Assembly (NCBI GenBank): GCA_018398805.1
Contig: JAGFBZ010000258.1
Coordinates: forward strand, 1 to 64,000
DNA: 64,000 nucleotides
Origin: Hirundichthys speculiger
Lineage: Eukaryota > Chordata > Actinopteri > Beloniformes > Exocoetidae
Direction of reading: 5' to 3'
The translations under genes were made by a program, and so were the position numbers. Shown here piece by piece: positions 31,546 to 44,541 of this stretch. Under the pieces are notes generated by a model. It saw nothing but the letters and a program-made list of their open reading frames with translations. It did no database searches and was not told where the DNA came from. Each line of letters begins with the position of its first letter. The stretch's first letter is position 1.

Positions 31546-32222
31546 CAGTGATCCCTCGTCAATTCGCGATTTAAGTTCTGTGGTTTTAGTTATTTGCAAA
31601 ATTTTCAGAAATATTTAATATAATAAAAAAATCAAGAAAAAATCGCGAAAGCATCACAGGATGTTGTGCACGTTCTCTCACAGCAAAGAAATGCTGTGAG
31701 CCAGCCTGGCCCCTTTAAGAAGGTAGCCTTATGGGTAATGGTGTGGCCTTATGGGTAATGTAGTGTGTGTGTCGTGGGACGGCAGAACGAAAACGGGGTT
31801 AGATAAAAAGTGGAGTGAGCATAAACAGCAGCCCAGCGTGTATAGATTTACCTTCACTGTTAACTGACAGGAGCCCAACAATACAACCTGTGTGATGTTA
31901 CAAGTTCCTGCAGTGCCAGAATAAAGTGCCTGTTCCATGCAGAGAAAACCAGACTTTTTCTTTTGTTGTTGTTGTTAGCGTGTTAGTTTAATTACGAGCC
32001 AATTACTACAGTTCAGAGACCAGAGGCTGTGAAGGTAACAGAAAGACCACAGTTGAGCCTTTGTCTTGTTTCGCTGCAGTGCCTCGCTACTTTTTTGCAT
32101 TTTTTTTTTTTTTAATATTTTAAACACATTATTGAGGCTCGGGGGGCTCCGGCTCCAGTTCGCGGATTTTGATTTTCGCGTGGGGGCGCCGGTCCCCATT
32201 AACCGTGAAAAATAAGGGATCA

Positions 32223-32223
<1 letters not shown>
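31546..32223. mobile_element. Non-autonomous pogo/Tigger-like element
   Basis: The left end reads cagtgatccctcg preceded by TA (31544-31545). The right end reads agggatcac followed by TA (32224-32225). Inward, both ends carry cgcg-type motifs (attcgcgattt at about 31561-31571; cgcggattttgattttcgcg at 32161-32180). The 678-bp body has no transposase. TA target and the tip sequence suit Tc1/mariner-superfamily members of the pogo/Tigger type, but this subgroup call is inferred. The right tip is a couple of bases short of the left one and leads straight into a TATC array. Confidence 0.65.

Positions 32224-32290
<67 letters not shown>
32224..32290. repeat. (TATC)n microsatellite
   Basis: About 16-17 units, starting exactly at the TA following the pogo-like element. 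A short (TG)n run follows at 32299-32308. Confidence 0.97.
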
Positions 32291-32308
32291 AAATAATGTG
32301 TGTGTGTG

Positions 32309-34427
32309 GTGGGCTCTGTAAGTATGGCAGATTTACTCCTTATCTCTATTTCTACCTCTATCCTGCCGTGTGTTCATCTGTTCATCTCTTATTTTCTCTT
32401 GTATTCAGCTGGAGCTCTTGCTGTATGTAAACTCATGAGGTAAAGCTTCTTGTTTGTGTTCGTTCCCTGATCGTCACATGTCGATGTTTTGGTCAGGAGT
32501 TCTTGGTGCCACAGCTTTATCGTGCTGCTACAGCATCTTGTTTTTATTTTTTCATGTGCAGGATACTGATTCTGAATTTTAATTTTTTTTTTTTTTTTTG
32601 GCTCTGTTCTTTGTTTCTTTTAGTTTTTGCATTCTTGAGATTTGGTATACCTGTTTTATTTTTAATATGCTCCACTTTTTTTTTTTCTTCCCCCTGGTTT
32701 GTTTTTCTCCTCATCTGTGTTCAGTTCCACTGTTTTGCCTTTCTGCACGTATTCTCCTTCCTCTTCTCTTGATTCAGATTCGTGTCTTTGTTCCTCGTCT
32801 TTGCTGCCCGTCAATCCTGCTCGTTTGTCTCCAGCTCTGTTTTGCTTAGCTTGTTCATATTCCTGTTGGATTTATACTTGGACTTCTGTTGGATTCTCTC
32901 TTTTTTTGAGGGGGGGTTCCCAACTTACACAGCATCTTTACTTTGTTTTTTGCAAACTTCTTTATCTGCCAGTGTCCCGTGTGGTCTGCGTTGGTGACAA
33001 GTACAAAAGCTTGTACCTTCAAAGAACCAGATGTTCTCTAGTGCTAGATTTTTACTTTTTGTAGCAGTGATTCAACAAGGAGAGTCTCTAGATGATCCAA
33101 ACGTTGCTGGAGGAAAGAAGAAAAAAAAATGCATCGGAAGTTTTCTTGTCTCGCCAAAGAAGCTCCTCCCACTCTGAATCCCAAAGGAAGGCTATTTTGT
33201 TGTTGACACTGGAAAACTAACTGCTTTACATTTGTTCAGTCCATGAGTAAAGTTCGATTTGCTGAGACGTGCGTGAGCGATTGAACCTTCATGTTACCCC
33301 GCAGTGAGTCAAACTGTCTTATTTGTCATTTTTGTCAGTTTTTCAGGAAAAGGCCAGCGCTAATATGACTGATATATAGACAAACTGAATATTACCTTCC
33401 TTCTCCCTGGCTCCTTTTGTTTCTCCAACCAGCTGTAAAAATGCTCTCCCCCTCTCATTAGCCTTTTATTCCTGTGAATTTATTTCATTCCTTCTCTGCT
33501 TCCTACCCTCACTCTGTCACCCCCTCTAATCTGAAGTGCAATAGTTTCCCTCCGGCATGAAAATATTGCGTCATTCATCATGTCTCTCTAATTCGTCTTA
33601 GATATCTTCCACCCCTCCACTTCCTCCCCCTTTACTCCAATCACCCGCCTGCATCACTTTGCCGCGATATTGGCCAGAATCAACAGTCACAAGGCGAGCC
33701 ATACCCATCCATGCAGTGGGTTTTGATACATTTGAACAGACATAGACTTCAGGAATGTGCTATCACTCCCCTCTAGCCTCTCACTTTTTTTTTTTTTTTT
33801 TTTCCACACACATTCATTCTAAAACTGACTGTATGCTCTCACCGGTGTCTGTCGGGGCTCATTGCGAGGCGCCAGGTGTGGGCTATTTTTTTGCGGCTCA
33901 ATGCTTGGTGCTAAGCTGTTTTCCGCGGTGACTGGCCAGAGGTGCATTGAGCTAAATTGAACCGGCTGCTGATTAGATGGCTAGCTATCGATAAGGCCAG
34001 AGAGGAATTTCAGCCTTGGCTTGTGTGTTCCAGAGAGTTAAAATGAAGCTGCAGGCTTTCCAACAGTAAGTTTGTGGAGAAAATATTGTAGATGTTGTTG
34101 AGATGGGGCCTCAGCGTTACCTAACAGCAGCCTAAGTCTTCTCTCCATGCAAACTCTTCACATCATCATTAGTGTTGTGCTTATAAAAATTTGCAATTTA
34201 TTCTGTCCTCATTAAACCTCTTCACGTTCCAAGGGTTAACCTCATCCTTGGTCTACATAAATCCTGCCTGACCTCTCGGTGATTTAATTAAAACATTTTC
34301 TTCTTCATGAGATATTCTTATTGTCCTCTAGTTCAGTTGCAAATTAAGAATTTTTATGGCTTCATGAAGTAATTTTAATAATTTTTATTTTTTTAAGTTT
34401 ATAATTTGATTAATTTGAGAATGCAAA
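32309..34427. other. No gene recognised; T- and pyrimidine-rich
   Basis: The part 32500-33060 is T-rich and gives several overlapping plus-strand frames full of F, L, S and C, which I attribute to composition. Poly(T) runs lie at 32583-32599 and 33785-33803. The segment 33840-34060 has more balanced composition and looks single-copy. Confidence 0.4.
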
Positions 34428-34490
34428 ATCCATCCATCCATCCATTATCTATACCCGTTTCATCCTCCCCCGTGCACGGGGGAGAATGCA
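34428..34490 (+). repeat. CATC-type teleost repeat, short copy
   Basis: Begins with atccatccatccatccatta and continues with the tatacccgtttcatcc piece of the repeat seen more fully at 46487. Only about 60 bp is left. Confidence 0.6.
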
Positions 34491-35059
34491 AAAGTTCAGA
34501 AAATTTCGAATGACATAAAAAAGATGAATTCCAGAAAAACTCATTATCCATAAAGTAGAGTAATTATCAGATAGTAAAAACTCTTTTCAAACCAAAAAAG
34601 CAGTAGCTTTATTTTTGACACAAAAATGTAATTTAAAAGGTTTGACGCCATAACTGATGCTAATCCAAAGCACCCCCTACTGGCGGCTCGGTGAAATAGT
34701 TTTTACTACAGTCGCTGTTCTACAAGTGAATGTCTATAAGCCGGTAAGAGACTTTTACACAAATATCCATGTATAATTTCATGACAGGCTGTCAAGCATT
34801 TTAACATAAATGGAGATGTATTTCCACTGACAGTCAGTGATACAGCCTTGGATTGCTACAGCATTCATGCCAACCACATACAATTTTCCAATCCATACAA
34901 GGTTCTGCAAAGATGCAAACAAATGTTTACAGGCAGTTCAGTGCAGTTTAGTTTCACACTGTTTTTCACTCAGCCTGCATTAGTATGTGCACATTTGTCA
35001 AGCTAAAACAATGAGGTGCAAAACACATTTGCTCCCCCAAAAAATGTATCTTTATTGCT

Positions 35060-36130
35060 GGTTACAGGGACTAGTAGCTGAATGGCTAACGTTAGCACAA
35101 AACGACATGCTGTATGTTTCTAGTGGAGAAATCTCTGACGACAGCACTGCTACATGTAAAAATTCTGGAACAATTTCAGAAAAAAAAAATTTCCTCAAGG
35201 TAAATTTTCAAAGACTTTGACGATCCCAACCAGCTACCGATCATAATATCATCAAAAGATTCAGAGACTCAGGAGCAGTGTCTGTGTGTGACAGACAAGG
35301 CCGAAGGTCAAAACAGGGTGTGTGTGATCTTCAGGCTCTCAGGTGGCACTGCATTAAAAACAGACATGATTCTCTACTGGAGATCACTGTATGAGCTCAG
35401 AACACTCCCAGAAATCGCTGTCTGTGAACGCAGTTCTCCGTGCAATCCACAAACGCAGGTTAAAGCTGTATCATGCTCATCGATTACTAAAATGGTAAAA
35501 CAAAATGGAAAACAGTTCTGTGGTCAGATGAATCAAAATCTGAAATTCTTTCTGGAAACCATGGATGCTGAGTTCTGCACACTAAAGAGCAGATGGAGCA
35601 TCCAGCTTGTTATCAGTAGACGGTTCAACAGCCTGCATCTCTGATGGTACGAGGTTGCATTAGTGTCTATGGCGTGGGCTGCGTACACATCTGGAAAAGC
35701 TCCATCAATGCTGACGAGTACATGGAGGTTTAGGAGCAACATATTTCGCACCATAAAATAAAAAAAATCTGGCAAAGAAGGGTCCAGGACTATTGAGCAG
35801 CTAGAATCCTGCATCAGACACGAATGAAACATTAATCTCTTAAAACTCCAACAACTGGTCTCCTCACTTCCCAGATGTTTACAGACAGTTGTTAGAAGAA
35901 GAAAGGATGCTACACAATGAGAAGCATCACTGTGTTCCAACTTTTTTGCCATGTCAAAGTGAGCTAATATTTCCCATGAAATTATACATTTCACGGTTTC
36001 AACATCTGATATGTTCTTTATGTTCTATTGGGAATAAAAAATATGGGTTTATGAGATTTGCAAATCATTGCATTGTTTGTGTTTTTTATGCTTTACACAG
36101 CATCACAACTTTTTAAGAGTTGGGGTTTGG
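35060..36130 (+). mobile_element. Tc1-like element lacking its catalytic core
   Basis: A plus-strand copy of a common fish Tc1/mariner family. The right end (about 36055-36127) has tttgcaaatcattgcattg followed by cacaactttt and gttggggttt, the family's terminal repeat, which recurs at 62573. The left terminal repeat is not visible. The transposase gene can be followed in pieces (see separate entry). About 300 bp expected between the first and last thirds of the gene is missing. Confidence 0.75.
35200..35900 (+). pseudogene. Tc1-like transposase with internal deletion
   Basis: Pieces in several frames: the N-terminal part with HNIIKRFRDSGAVSVCDRQG near 35240-35300; the first Asp motif WSDESKSEI at about 35520-35550; then HPACYQ and SLMVRGCISVYGVG around 35600-35680 and INADEYMEV near 35706-35735. 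The sequence then jumps to the C-terminal tail around EQLESCIRH (35795-35825). The segment that should hold the second Asp (QQD) and the Glu (SPDL.P.E) is absent, so the catalytic core is deleted, in addition to several stops. Confidence 0.7.
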
Positions 36131-39100
36131 GTCAGGGGTTTAATATGATTAAAGATCTGGCAAATACAAGACTTTTCTCTCCTCAAATTAGTTTAGAACC
36201 AGTTTATTCTACATAATTAAGGAGAAATAAGGTAAATTAAGTAGATTCTTAGTACAACAATCTGGTGAAAGCAGTCACCTCATAATCAAATGTGATTTGT
36301 TAAATGGGGTTAAATATACGGAAAGACAAAGGGATAAAAATCAATTACATAAAAATAAAGATGAACATTTAGTTATCTAGATACAATAAATAAATGACGA
36401 CAAATCTGATAGATGACGATAAATTTGATGAATTATACACAAAAGGCGACAAACAAGTAGACAACAAAACATAAAAGGAAGCAGACAAAACATGAACAAA
36501 CCACAAATAGAGAGTATTGGGAGTATGTTTTTTTTTTTTCTGTGTTCATCTGAGTAAATGGAATCAGGCCTTTTCGTGTTGTTCATATTGCTGTGTGAGG
36601 TTTATCTCCAATCATCTGTCTCAGACGACACGGAGACTCTGCTGTTCGCATTCACAGCACCCTGTCGTTATTCATGACAGCATAAAGCTGTATTGAGCGA
36701 CAGCGTGTACCTCGATCTTATTAGACCGTGAGCGTGGTGTGTTGCACACAGTCTGTTGTAGCGCTGGCAGCGGCGGTTTTAGATGCTGGCCTGGCCGTTC
36801 GGGCTGCGTCCTGTCATTATTATCAGTACTGTCGTCATTATTGTGATGGCTATTAAAATCAAATCCATTCCTATGCAGTCCATTCTGGCCCAGTTTATTT
36901 GTGGTGGTTTGATTACTGAGAAGTTTTTGGACCACTGGATGGCACCATATTGACAGCATATGGCTTCACCCAACTCTCATTAATTAAAAAAACGGGGCAA
37001 ATGGGTGGAACAATCAACCCAGTGGATGCATTTAAATGCACCCACATTAGCCCAGACCCTGCCCCGTGGCAGCCGGGCTCCATCAGAGTCTTGCTTTTTT
37101 TTTGCTTTTTTTTTTTCTAAGCTACGATGCTAACTCCCTTCACCTTCCATTCATTCTGATCCAAACTGTGCATCCATCCCCATTTCAGTTGTTGCTGCCT
37201 AAATGAGTTTTGAAACCAATGCTGTTGGAGCTGAAAAGAGAATTGGCGGCGCTCCAAGTTTACTTTAAGGATGAAAGCTAAAGCAGAAACGGTACGTACA
37301 AACACTAAATTGAGGTACTATTGTTGAGAAGCAAACAGCGAGTACTGTAAAGTCAAAAGAGAGCTGGAGATGCACTCCATTGAAGTGCTCTTTGCTGCAA
37401 CGCAAGAGGAGGCATGTCGGAAATGCAGCGATTGCAAAGATCCTCATTTGTCGCCAGATTAATCAGCTTCATTTAATTTGTAGCTCTTTGTAAGTGTAAC
37501 ATTTGAAGCGCTGTCTACTGTCATGGATGCAACTTTGCAGCTGTGTACAAACTGACCCCCTTCCCAGTATATATTGCATTCATCCACAGTTACAATGTAA
37601 GGCAGCTCTGTAGGAACTATGAGGTGGACTCAACAACAGTCTCTTGAAATGGCTTTCATCCCAATCCACTTCCATCAAGTCACTTATACATCCCTACCAG
37701 CATCATCGACCCTTAGATCCATGACTCAGATGAGCACCTGTTCAGACAAGGCAAAGATCTGCCATTTCACACTGTCGATACATAACAGCAGAAACATCAG
37801 ACTTGTCATCTTTAATGTTTGCTGTTTATGAATGTGTACACTGTTTTGTCAATGGAAGATCTTCACGTTTGTTGCAGATCGTCGATGATCTGCGGCGCCT
37901 TTAACAAACTCGTCTGCGCACTGATGGCGTGCGCCCGTCTGAGCGTCAGAGGTAGTAACGCTGACGGAGTCTAGCGGTGCAGCTGTGTGGGAGGGTGACA
38001 CTGTTGGCTTCGCGTGGCTATTTCAGGGGCTCTTCCGTGTGAAACCTTCAGCACCCACACACACATGCACATGCGAGTGCCAGCACTGACATGAAAAAGC
38101 CAGCGGTAAAAAAAAAAAAAAAAAAGAAGAAGAAAATAGTTGCTTCTAGAAGCTTTTCTGTGTTTTCGCTTGTGTCTGAACCTCCTATAGTTTGGCGGTC
38201 CCTGCTCACGGAAACAAAAACATCAACATCATAGTAATTTTTATTAATTTTTTTTTTTCACTGCTACTTTTTTCAGGGTTTCAAAGCACTTCTTTAATCT
38301 TTTTTTTTCCTCCCTATATGCCTGAACGCATTACACATTGGAAATGGAGGAAAAAAAAAACAAAGACTAAAAACAAGTCTTTTTCTGGAAGTGTTTAATT
38401 CAATAAACATTCAGCTAATAGTGTGAGAACATAAAAGGACAAAAAGAGACTTAATTAATTGCTTTTTGTAATCCAGCCTCTCATGTCTCTCCTGTCTTCC
38501 CATCTCGCCCACTCGCCTCCTTACATCATTCCTGGTTTCACCCCAGTGCATCAATGGAAACGTGACGCCTATGACAGGAATACTTGTAATTATCCTCCCA
38601 CACCTCCGTCTCTTGAAGGCGATTGGATGGCAGGTTCCGTTCCGATGCTTTAGCCACCGCCCACGCCGGACCTGCCAGTCTCCTACAACCCCCCCACCAC
38701 CACCACCACCTTCACCTCACCCCTCCCATCAACTCCCTTTTGGGACTCCTGCACAAACTAAATCTCGCATTAAATGCGTTTTGGGTGCGTTGACAGGTGC
38801 ACTCGGTGCAGACAGATCAACAGCACAGCCTGGCAGTGACGCACATTCACTCAAAAAAGGTGAGTAATTCTTCTCTCGCGTCAGTAAGGCTTTCAAACAC
38901 ATATAAAGCCGAGGACTGTACTTGTCACCCTCTAATACTTTGCATTTTTCTTCTTTTTTTTGATCACCCTCCTGTATGCCTCACTGTCTGCTTTTCAGCT
39001 TCTGAACTAATACGTAAGCCTTCCATGCAAATGGGATGTTCATGTGCAGTTTTTCTCCACAGTTCAAAAACTCCCCTGGATTTCCTTCCATTCTGTTTTT

Positions 39101-39359
39101 TTTGCTGAGCTACTTTCATACATGTGCTGCTTTCCATTAGACTGACAGGAGCCGAACATGCCAGTGTCGTGTTTAAATGAGTATCCCAGCGCTTTTGCAT
39201 AATATATTTGTGATGGGAATCTTTCTCAGGGTTGAATCTCTCTGAGAGGCACTTTTAGATTCCGGATTTTTCGCTACATCTTTGTCTCTTTTGTGGCCCA
39301 AAAGAGTAAGATGACTTTATGAAGCTTCCTAATACTTTTGCACACCATAAGACAATATG
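36131..39359. other. No gene recognised; mostly single-copy-like
   Basis: Includes poly(A/T) runs at 36528-36539, 37097-37115 and 38108-38123, a CCACCA-type run at 38689-38710, and a GC-richer segment at 37870-38090. No transposon ends or known domains were seen. Confidence 0.4.
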
Positions 39360-39734
39360 TTAATGCCTCTAGGCCACACCAAAGGAATTACACATTTACG
39401 TATCACCCAATTTGAAATGTAAAAAATCTCCACGGCCCACCGAAACCTTTAATCACAACCGTGATCAACATATAGGACTAGAGGCTATGAAGGGGTCAAC
39501 AAATTGTCACTTATTAAGCTAAGATGACGGTAGAATAACACTCAACTGGTTTGTTTGGTTACTTCTTAATGTTTTTAAATCATGTCGTTAATTTTTTACA
39601 GTAATTAAAAACATATTTAAAAAAGATCGAGGATTTAAAACATACTTGTTTAATTTTAATGACCTCGCGCGGCCCACCTGCAGTACCGCGACGGCCCACC
39701 AGGGGGCCGCGGCCCACAACTTTGGGAATCACTG
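39360..39734. mobile_element. hAT (Charlie-like) remnant, one end
   Basis: The right end reads ggcccacaactttgggaatcactg (39711-39734); its reverse complement, starting cagtgattcccaaag, matches the well-known terminal repeat style of vertebrate hAT-Charlie elements. Just inside are repeated ggcccacc motifs (39433, 39672 and 39693). The left end is not recognisable, so the start is approximate and no target duplication can be shown. Confidence 0.5.
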
Positions 39735-42700
39735 ACCTAGAAAAATGATCATCTGTGTTGATAAAGTCAGGAATCCCATCGAATCAATGTGAATTCAGTG
39801 TTGGTGGAGTCAGAGTGAGAGTCAGACACCGAGATGGTTTACAGAAGAAATTAGTAGTTATAAAGTCTCTGAGTCATGAAGGCAACATGCAATGTGCTTG
39901 TTTTACTCTCTGATCTATTGATGTTGCTATCAGCGAAGGAATTGGTATTATCTATCGCTGAGGGCTTCTTCCTTTATTACTGTTAAATGTCAGCGTGAGA
40001 GCTAATCTTAAACCTTTCTCTTTTGTCTGATACCAAATCTGGCTGATACCAAATAGCTGTTTGCGCTCTCCCTTCTACAGTCTGGTCTTTCCACCAGTAT
40101 CAGCAGATCCAGAGAGTGTGCCTCTCACATAAAATACCTTTTTGAACTGAGAAACACCAAGATACGATTAAAATAGACATCAAGACTTTTCCTTTTTTGT
40201 CTTTGCAGGCGTTAATTGTGAAAGGTCTCCGGAGACTAACTAAAACTTTGCAGGGACTCTGTCTCTCCCTTTGTTCCCGTCTCTCTGAGTCCGCCCCTGT
40301 TCTCTCCTAATGACAACATTAGGAAACATCTTAATAGCAACTTAACTCCTTTTCTTATCCTTTAATCACGCTGCCTTTAATAGTCCCGAAGGACACTGTG
40401 CTTGCTTTGGGTTTCGGCTCGTGTTATCTCCACTGCCCTAACTGTCTATGCAAATACAACTCAATATTTTACCTTCAATTTGTTATGAGTATGGGAAAAA
40501 GGAAAAAAAAAAGTTAGTAAGAGAAAAAAAGCAATAAAAATAAAGTGTATGTTGTTGATATGATCGACCTGTTCATTTCCGAGACCCACTATTCCCTTTA
40601 CGGGGGGGGGGTCACTGGGGGACTGGGGTCAACTCTTGTGAATAATATGTTAGAGAAATTATTATTTCCTTCGGTGGGACACGTTTTGCACATGTTCCAC
40701 CAGAAGGAGACCATAGGTTAGACCCAGGACTTGTCTTAGTTTGGTTGGGAATGCCTCAGCATATCCCCACAGTAGAGCTAGAGGAGGTTTCTATTAAACC
40801 ACACCACTTGAAAGTCGGTCAAAGTGTTCAGTGAGTCGTGATTTAATCTGTGGGATACACATCACCTCTCCAGAAAAATGCAGACTGATGGCAGAACGGG
40901 GTTAATATAGCACCAACTGGGTACGACTCACAGCCCGGGACCTTCCTCATACGGTTGATTTCCATGGATCAAGCGTTTAAAGTTTCAAACAAAGCAGGTG
41001 ATTTAGTGTGTCGCCTCACCTGTTTTATATGTCTAACAGTGGTTCATGCTGCAACACAAAAGAGTCTAAACAGTGGATAGAATCGTTCTAATAAAATTCA
41101 AAGGTCAACAGATTCCTGCTGAGAGGGCTTATGCGTGGATCAAACCACTACGAAGACCGAGGGGGGGGGGGGGTTCTCCATACTTTAAAACCTCCAGACC
41201 CATTTTTGCCCGTCTGCAATTAGCGCAGACACTCAAATGCAAATTATGTAATTATGTAAAACACCCTACTCAGGTTTACAATGATATAATAGGGTGGGAC
41301 AACGCTTTCTTTTCCCCAAGAGGGTTGGTGTGTGCGTGTATGTGTGTGTGTGTGTGTGGGGGGGGGGGGGTCCTGCCCCCCCTCTCCCTACCTTGATTAC
41401 GGCCCACACTGTCAACAAGTTTAGCTGTTCAACCTTGGCCAAAGGAAAATGTCACTGATTGTCCTTCCACAAAGACACACTAATTGCTTTGAAATTTTCC
41501 TCCAAAGGAAACCTTGAGTGTTTGTCATGACTGTAGCGACTCAAAGATCACAAATTCTTTGTTGGTCTGATGAATGGATTCATTTCCACAGCTCACGGTA
41601 AGTGGTCAGACATGTTAATTAAAGGCTCGCTAATGCTCTTGAACTTATTACTCAGCTTCCTGCTAATGAGGGAAATTATGCCATATTCTACAAAGACTAA
41701 TGCAAGAGTGTAAACAAGCGTTATAAAGACGGAGACTGCAGACAATATGAAGAAAAAAAATGGAATTTGCCTCAGGCTTGTCCACTTTTTTTTTTTCTCC
41801 GTCACTCCACGTGTCTGCGCTGTAATGTCAAGTAATTCAGGCGAAATTAACATTCTGGCATGTTTTTCAGAGGTTGAGAAAAAGTGGAAATAAGAGGATG
41901 AGAGAAAAGAGGAGGAAGACGTGGACGAATAAAAAAAAAGAGACAGGAAAAGAGATCAGATTTAATTTGGTGTGGTTGAATCTTTGGTCAAAGGGTTAAG
42001 TGCAGTTGAGTTCGACTGTTTTCTGCAGTTCTGTTGGCCAAGAACCCCTTAAGTGACTAATGGATTTTAAAATCAGCAGGCTGCAGGCAGATGGTATGCT
42101 GACAGAGAACATCATGATCAACTGAGACTGAGAACAGTTTGATTATTTTTCCGAGCACAGCAGAGTACTTCAAATGAACTGTTTAATGTGCACAAGCTGT
42201 CATATCAGACATGTTCGCTCCGAATTTAAGAGGCATCGACCAAGAATGCAAAGTCGAAGTTAATAGTTTGGAAAGCTGCATAATATAAAACATTAGATTT
42301 GTTGAGTTAAATAATACATTTCTGTCACAGTAATTATTTTAGTAAGAGCAGTCTTGACCCAGGCAGGGAAAAGAGTCTTTATTTTGAACATGTGATAACC
42401 CAAAAGAACCATAACTCATTACTGCTTATATACATCTTTTTGCATGGGAGTTGGACACTGGCAGCAATGAAATACAGTGTTTTCATCAGTGCACAATTAT
42501 GTGGAAATAACAAATGATGTATTTTCATTTCCATAAAAAGGGCAATGTTTCCCCTTAAGACACCATACCCCCTTAGGCATTTTTAAACTTTACACACACA
42601 CACATACAGTTTAAGTCCGTCCTGGCCACAGCTTCATCTGATCATCTTGTTTTGAAACTATTTCAGTGGAGTATTTCCAGAATAGTTGCATAAAACAAAC

Positions 42701-43892
42701 TAAGTGTCACGGGAAGATCGGACCTTCCCCACAAGGTCTGAGAAAGTACGCACATATTTCAGTTTTCAGAGAGGCGGATATGAAGGATTAAGTCACAAAA
42801 GTAATTAATGTTTTTTAAACTTTACCATAAAAATTCCAATTTACTCTTGCAAACGCCTAACTGAAAGTAGCCTTTTTGTTTTCTTGCAGTGGCTTAAGCT
42901 TTCAAAATGCCAAAGTTTTACATTTATATTTTGGAAAAGCAGGTAGATTCTTCGTTTGTGATCTAATCTTTCAATAAAACAAATTTAAATAGAAGAATGA
43001 TAACAGCTGACAGAAACAGAGTTTAAATTTATTCAGAAGTAGCTTTCTTAAATACTACTTTTTAAGTGCATGAACATTTTGAAAAAAAATCAACCAGTAA
43101 TTAAGATTTAAGCATCTTTGTCTCCTCTATTTCTTACAATTTTTTTTTTTTAAACTCTCCTTCTCTTTGTCTCTTGCTTCATATCCCCTGCAGGGCCATG
43201 TGGATTAGCGCTGAAAGCTAATGAAATGTAATTACCGTCTTTGTCGATAAGAATTGATCGGCTCGGGTCTCACAGACCCCTTCCAAGAGAGGGTCCTGGG
43301 GGGGTCGGCGTTCCAGCGGCACTGGCTACCACAGCAATGCCCCCTCCCCCAGCGTCCAGGCGCTATTTCCTGTCTGGTTGCCGTGAGCGTCGGGAGATAG
43401 CATTGACACGGTGGTATGAAGTAGAGTCGGATCTGCTGGTTGGTCCTTGAGCACGGCCTTGCACGGAAGAATAAGATTCCTTATCAAAACAGCCAGATTA
43501 AAGAAAAGGTGTAAAGAAAAACACCAGTTCCTACATAAAGCGCAAGAAGATCAGGTTTCGGCACGTTTGCACGGATGCATGTGTGGATGAGATACAAAGG
43601 AAGGAGTTTGTTCATTTCCTTTACTTATTTCCTCCTGGCCATCTCACATTAACTAGTATCTTTCAACTCCCATCATTAATGCTTTTTATTTTTTAACAAA
43701 AGACACTCTCCCACAGGATATCCAAAGAAAAACAAGTACTTCAAAGAAAGCTGAAAGAGGAAAACGGAACACAGGAAGATAATAGGGTGGTAAAATGGAC
43801 AAAAATCAAGACACCCAAGAGCAAAAGCGTGAAACAGTTACAAAATTAGTCTCATTCAGTTCAGTCCTATTATTGTTTGACTCATTTTCCGT
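39735..43892. other. No gene recognised; scattered simple repeats
   Basis: Contains a G run of 13 at 41161-41173, a TG run plus G run at 41327-41370, and CA at 42592-42604. The plus-strand frame 41073-41396 crosses the G runs and is not credible. The segment 43200-43450 is GC-richer without a recognised domain. Confidence 0.4.
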
Positions 43893-43951
43893 CGCAATTA
43901 TATCATTTTGCTTTAGGAATAAATAAAGTCTTCATGAATTGAATTGAATTG
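43893..43951 (+). repeat. LINE-type 3' tail
   Basis: Contains aggaataaataaagtcttca and ends in attgaattgaattg, the short-period tail of L2-like fish LINEs. Only the extreme 3' end is left. Confidence 0.55.
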
Positions 43952-44427
43952 TTTGACTCACAGTTAGCCATTTATATTAGCAGGTTCAGCAAGGAGTCAA
44001 AGTTATTTTCACAAAAAGCAAAGAAAAGATAGTCAAAGGTGTTACATTTTGGGTTTGGATTTTCGTATTTTCCGAGATTTCTTCTTTGTCTCCTTGGTTT
44101 GGTCTGCTTTTCTTGTGTTCTTTTATGTTGCTGTTCTTCCTGTTGGGTTTTGTTGTGTTTTACTTCCTGCGTTCGTCTCCCTGATTGTTTGCACCTGTGT
44201 CTTGTTTGTCCCTTGGTTTATCGGTGTCTTGTCTTTTCTTCTGTTGTTGCTGGTTCATCTGTTTTCATCTTGACTGCAAAGAGCGTGCTACTTTTATTCC
44301 CAAGGTGGCAGTAATGTGTTGCATTTAGGGCTTTTTACAAAAAAAACAACTTTGGTAAAGAAAGTAACAAGCCAAAATAAACGATACAGATCATTTACTT
44401 TATGTCATCTTCTGTCTTCAGACAACC

Positions 44428-44541
44428 ATGGTGTACTACTGCGATGTTGCAGAATGTAGATCCCCCCTTATACGTCATGTTCCACTGTACTCGTGGAGCC
44501 TCTACTGTCGTGAACATTTTGTATCCAGTATATTATATTAA
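44428..44541 (+). pseudogene. THAP-like zinc finger fragment, internally shortened
   Basis: A 37-codon open frame starting at a well-placed ATG (caaccatgg) encodes MVYYCDVAEC, then a short linker with W, then YCREHF. This is the layout of a C2CH THAP domain (C-x4-C ... C-x2-H near the start and end of the domain). Between the second and third ligands there are only 16 residues, against about 35-53 in functional THAP domains, so an internal deletion is likely. THAP domains occur in host regulators and in P-element-like transposases; nothing around it tells which. Confidence 0.45.

Noticed and set aside
28589..32290. Regularly repeated TATC arrays considered as a CRISPR-like or satellite array
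   Set aside because: They are simple 4-bp microsatellites; the interval between them is occupied by unrelated transposon DNA, and the genome is eukaryotic.
32503..33064. Overlapping hydrophobic plus-strand frames that could look like membrane proteins
   Set aside because: They come from T-rich DNA; several frames are open at once and none resembles a known family.
37879..37974. Possible exon after a ttgttgcag acceptor-like site in a GC-richer region
   Set aside because: The open frame is only 31 codons, the donor-like gtagta is weak, and no domain is recognisable.
41073..41396. 107-codon plus-strand frame
   Set aside because: It runs across two G runs and a TG microsatellite, whose translation gives runs of glycine and cysteine/valine.
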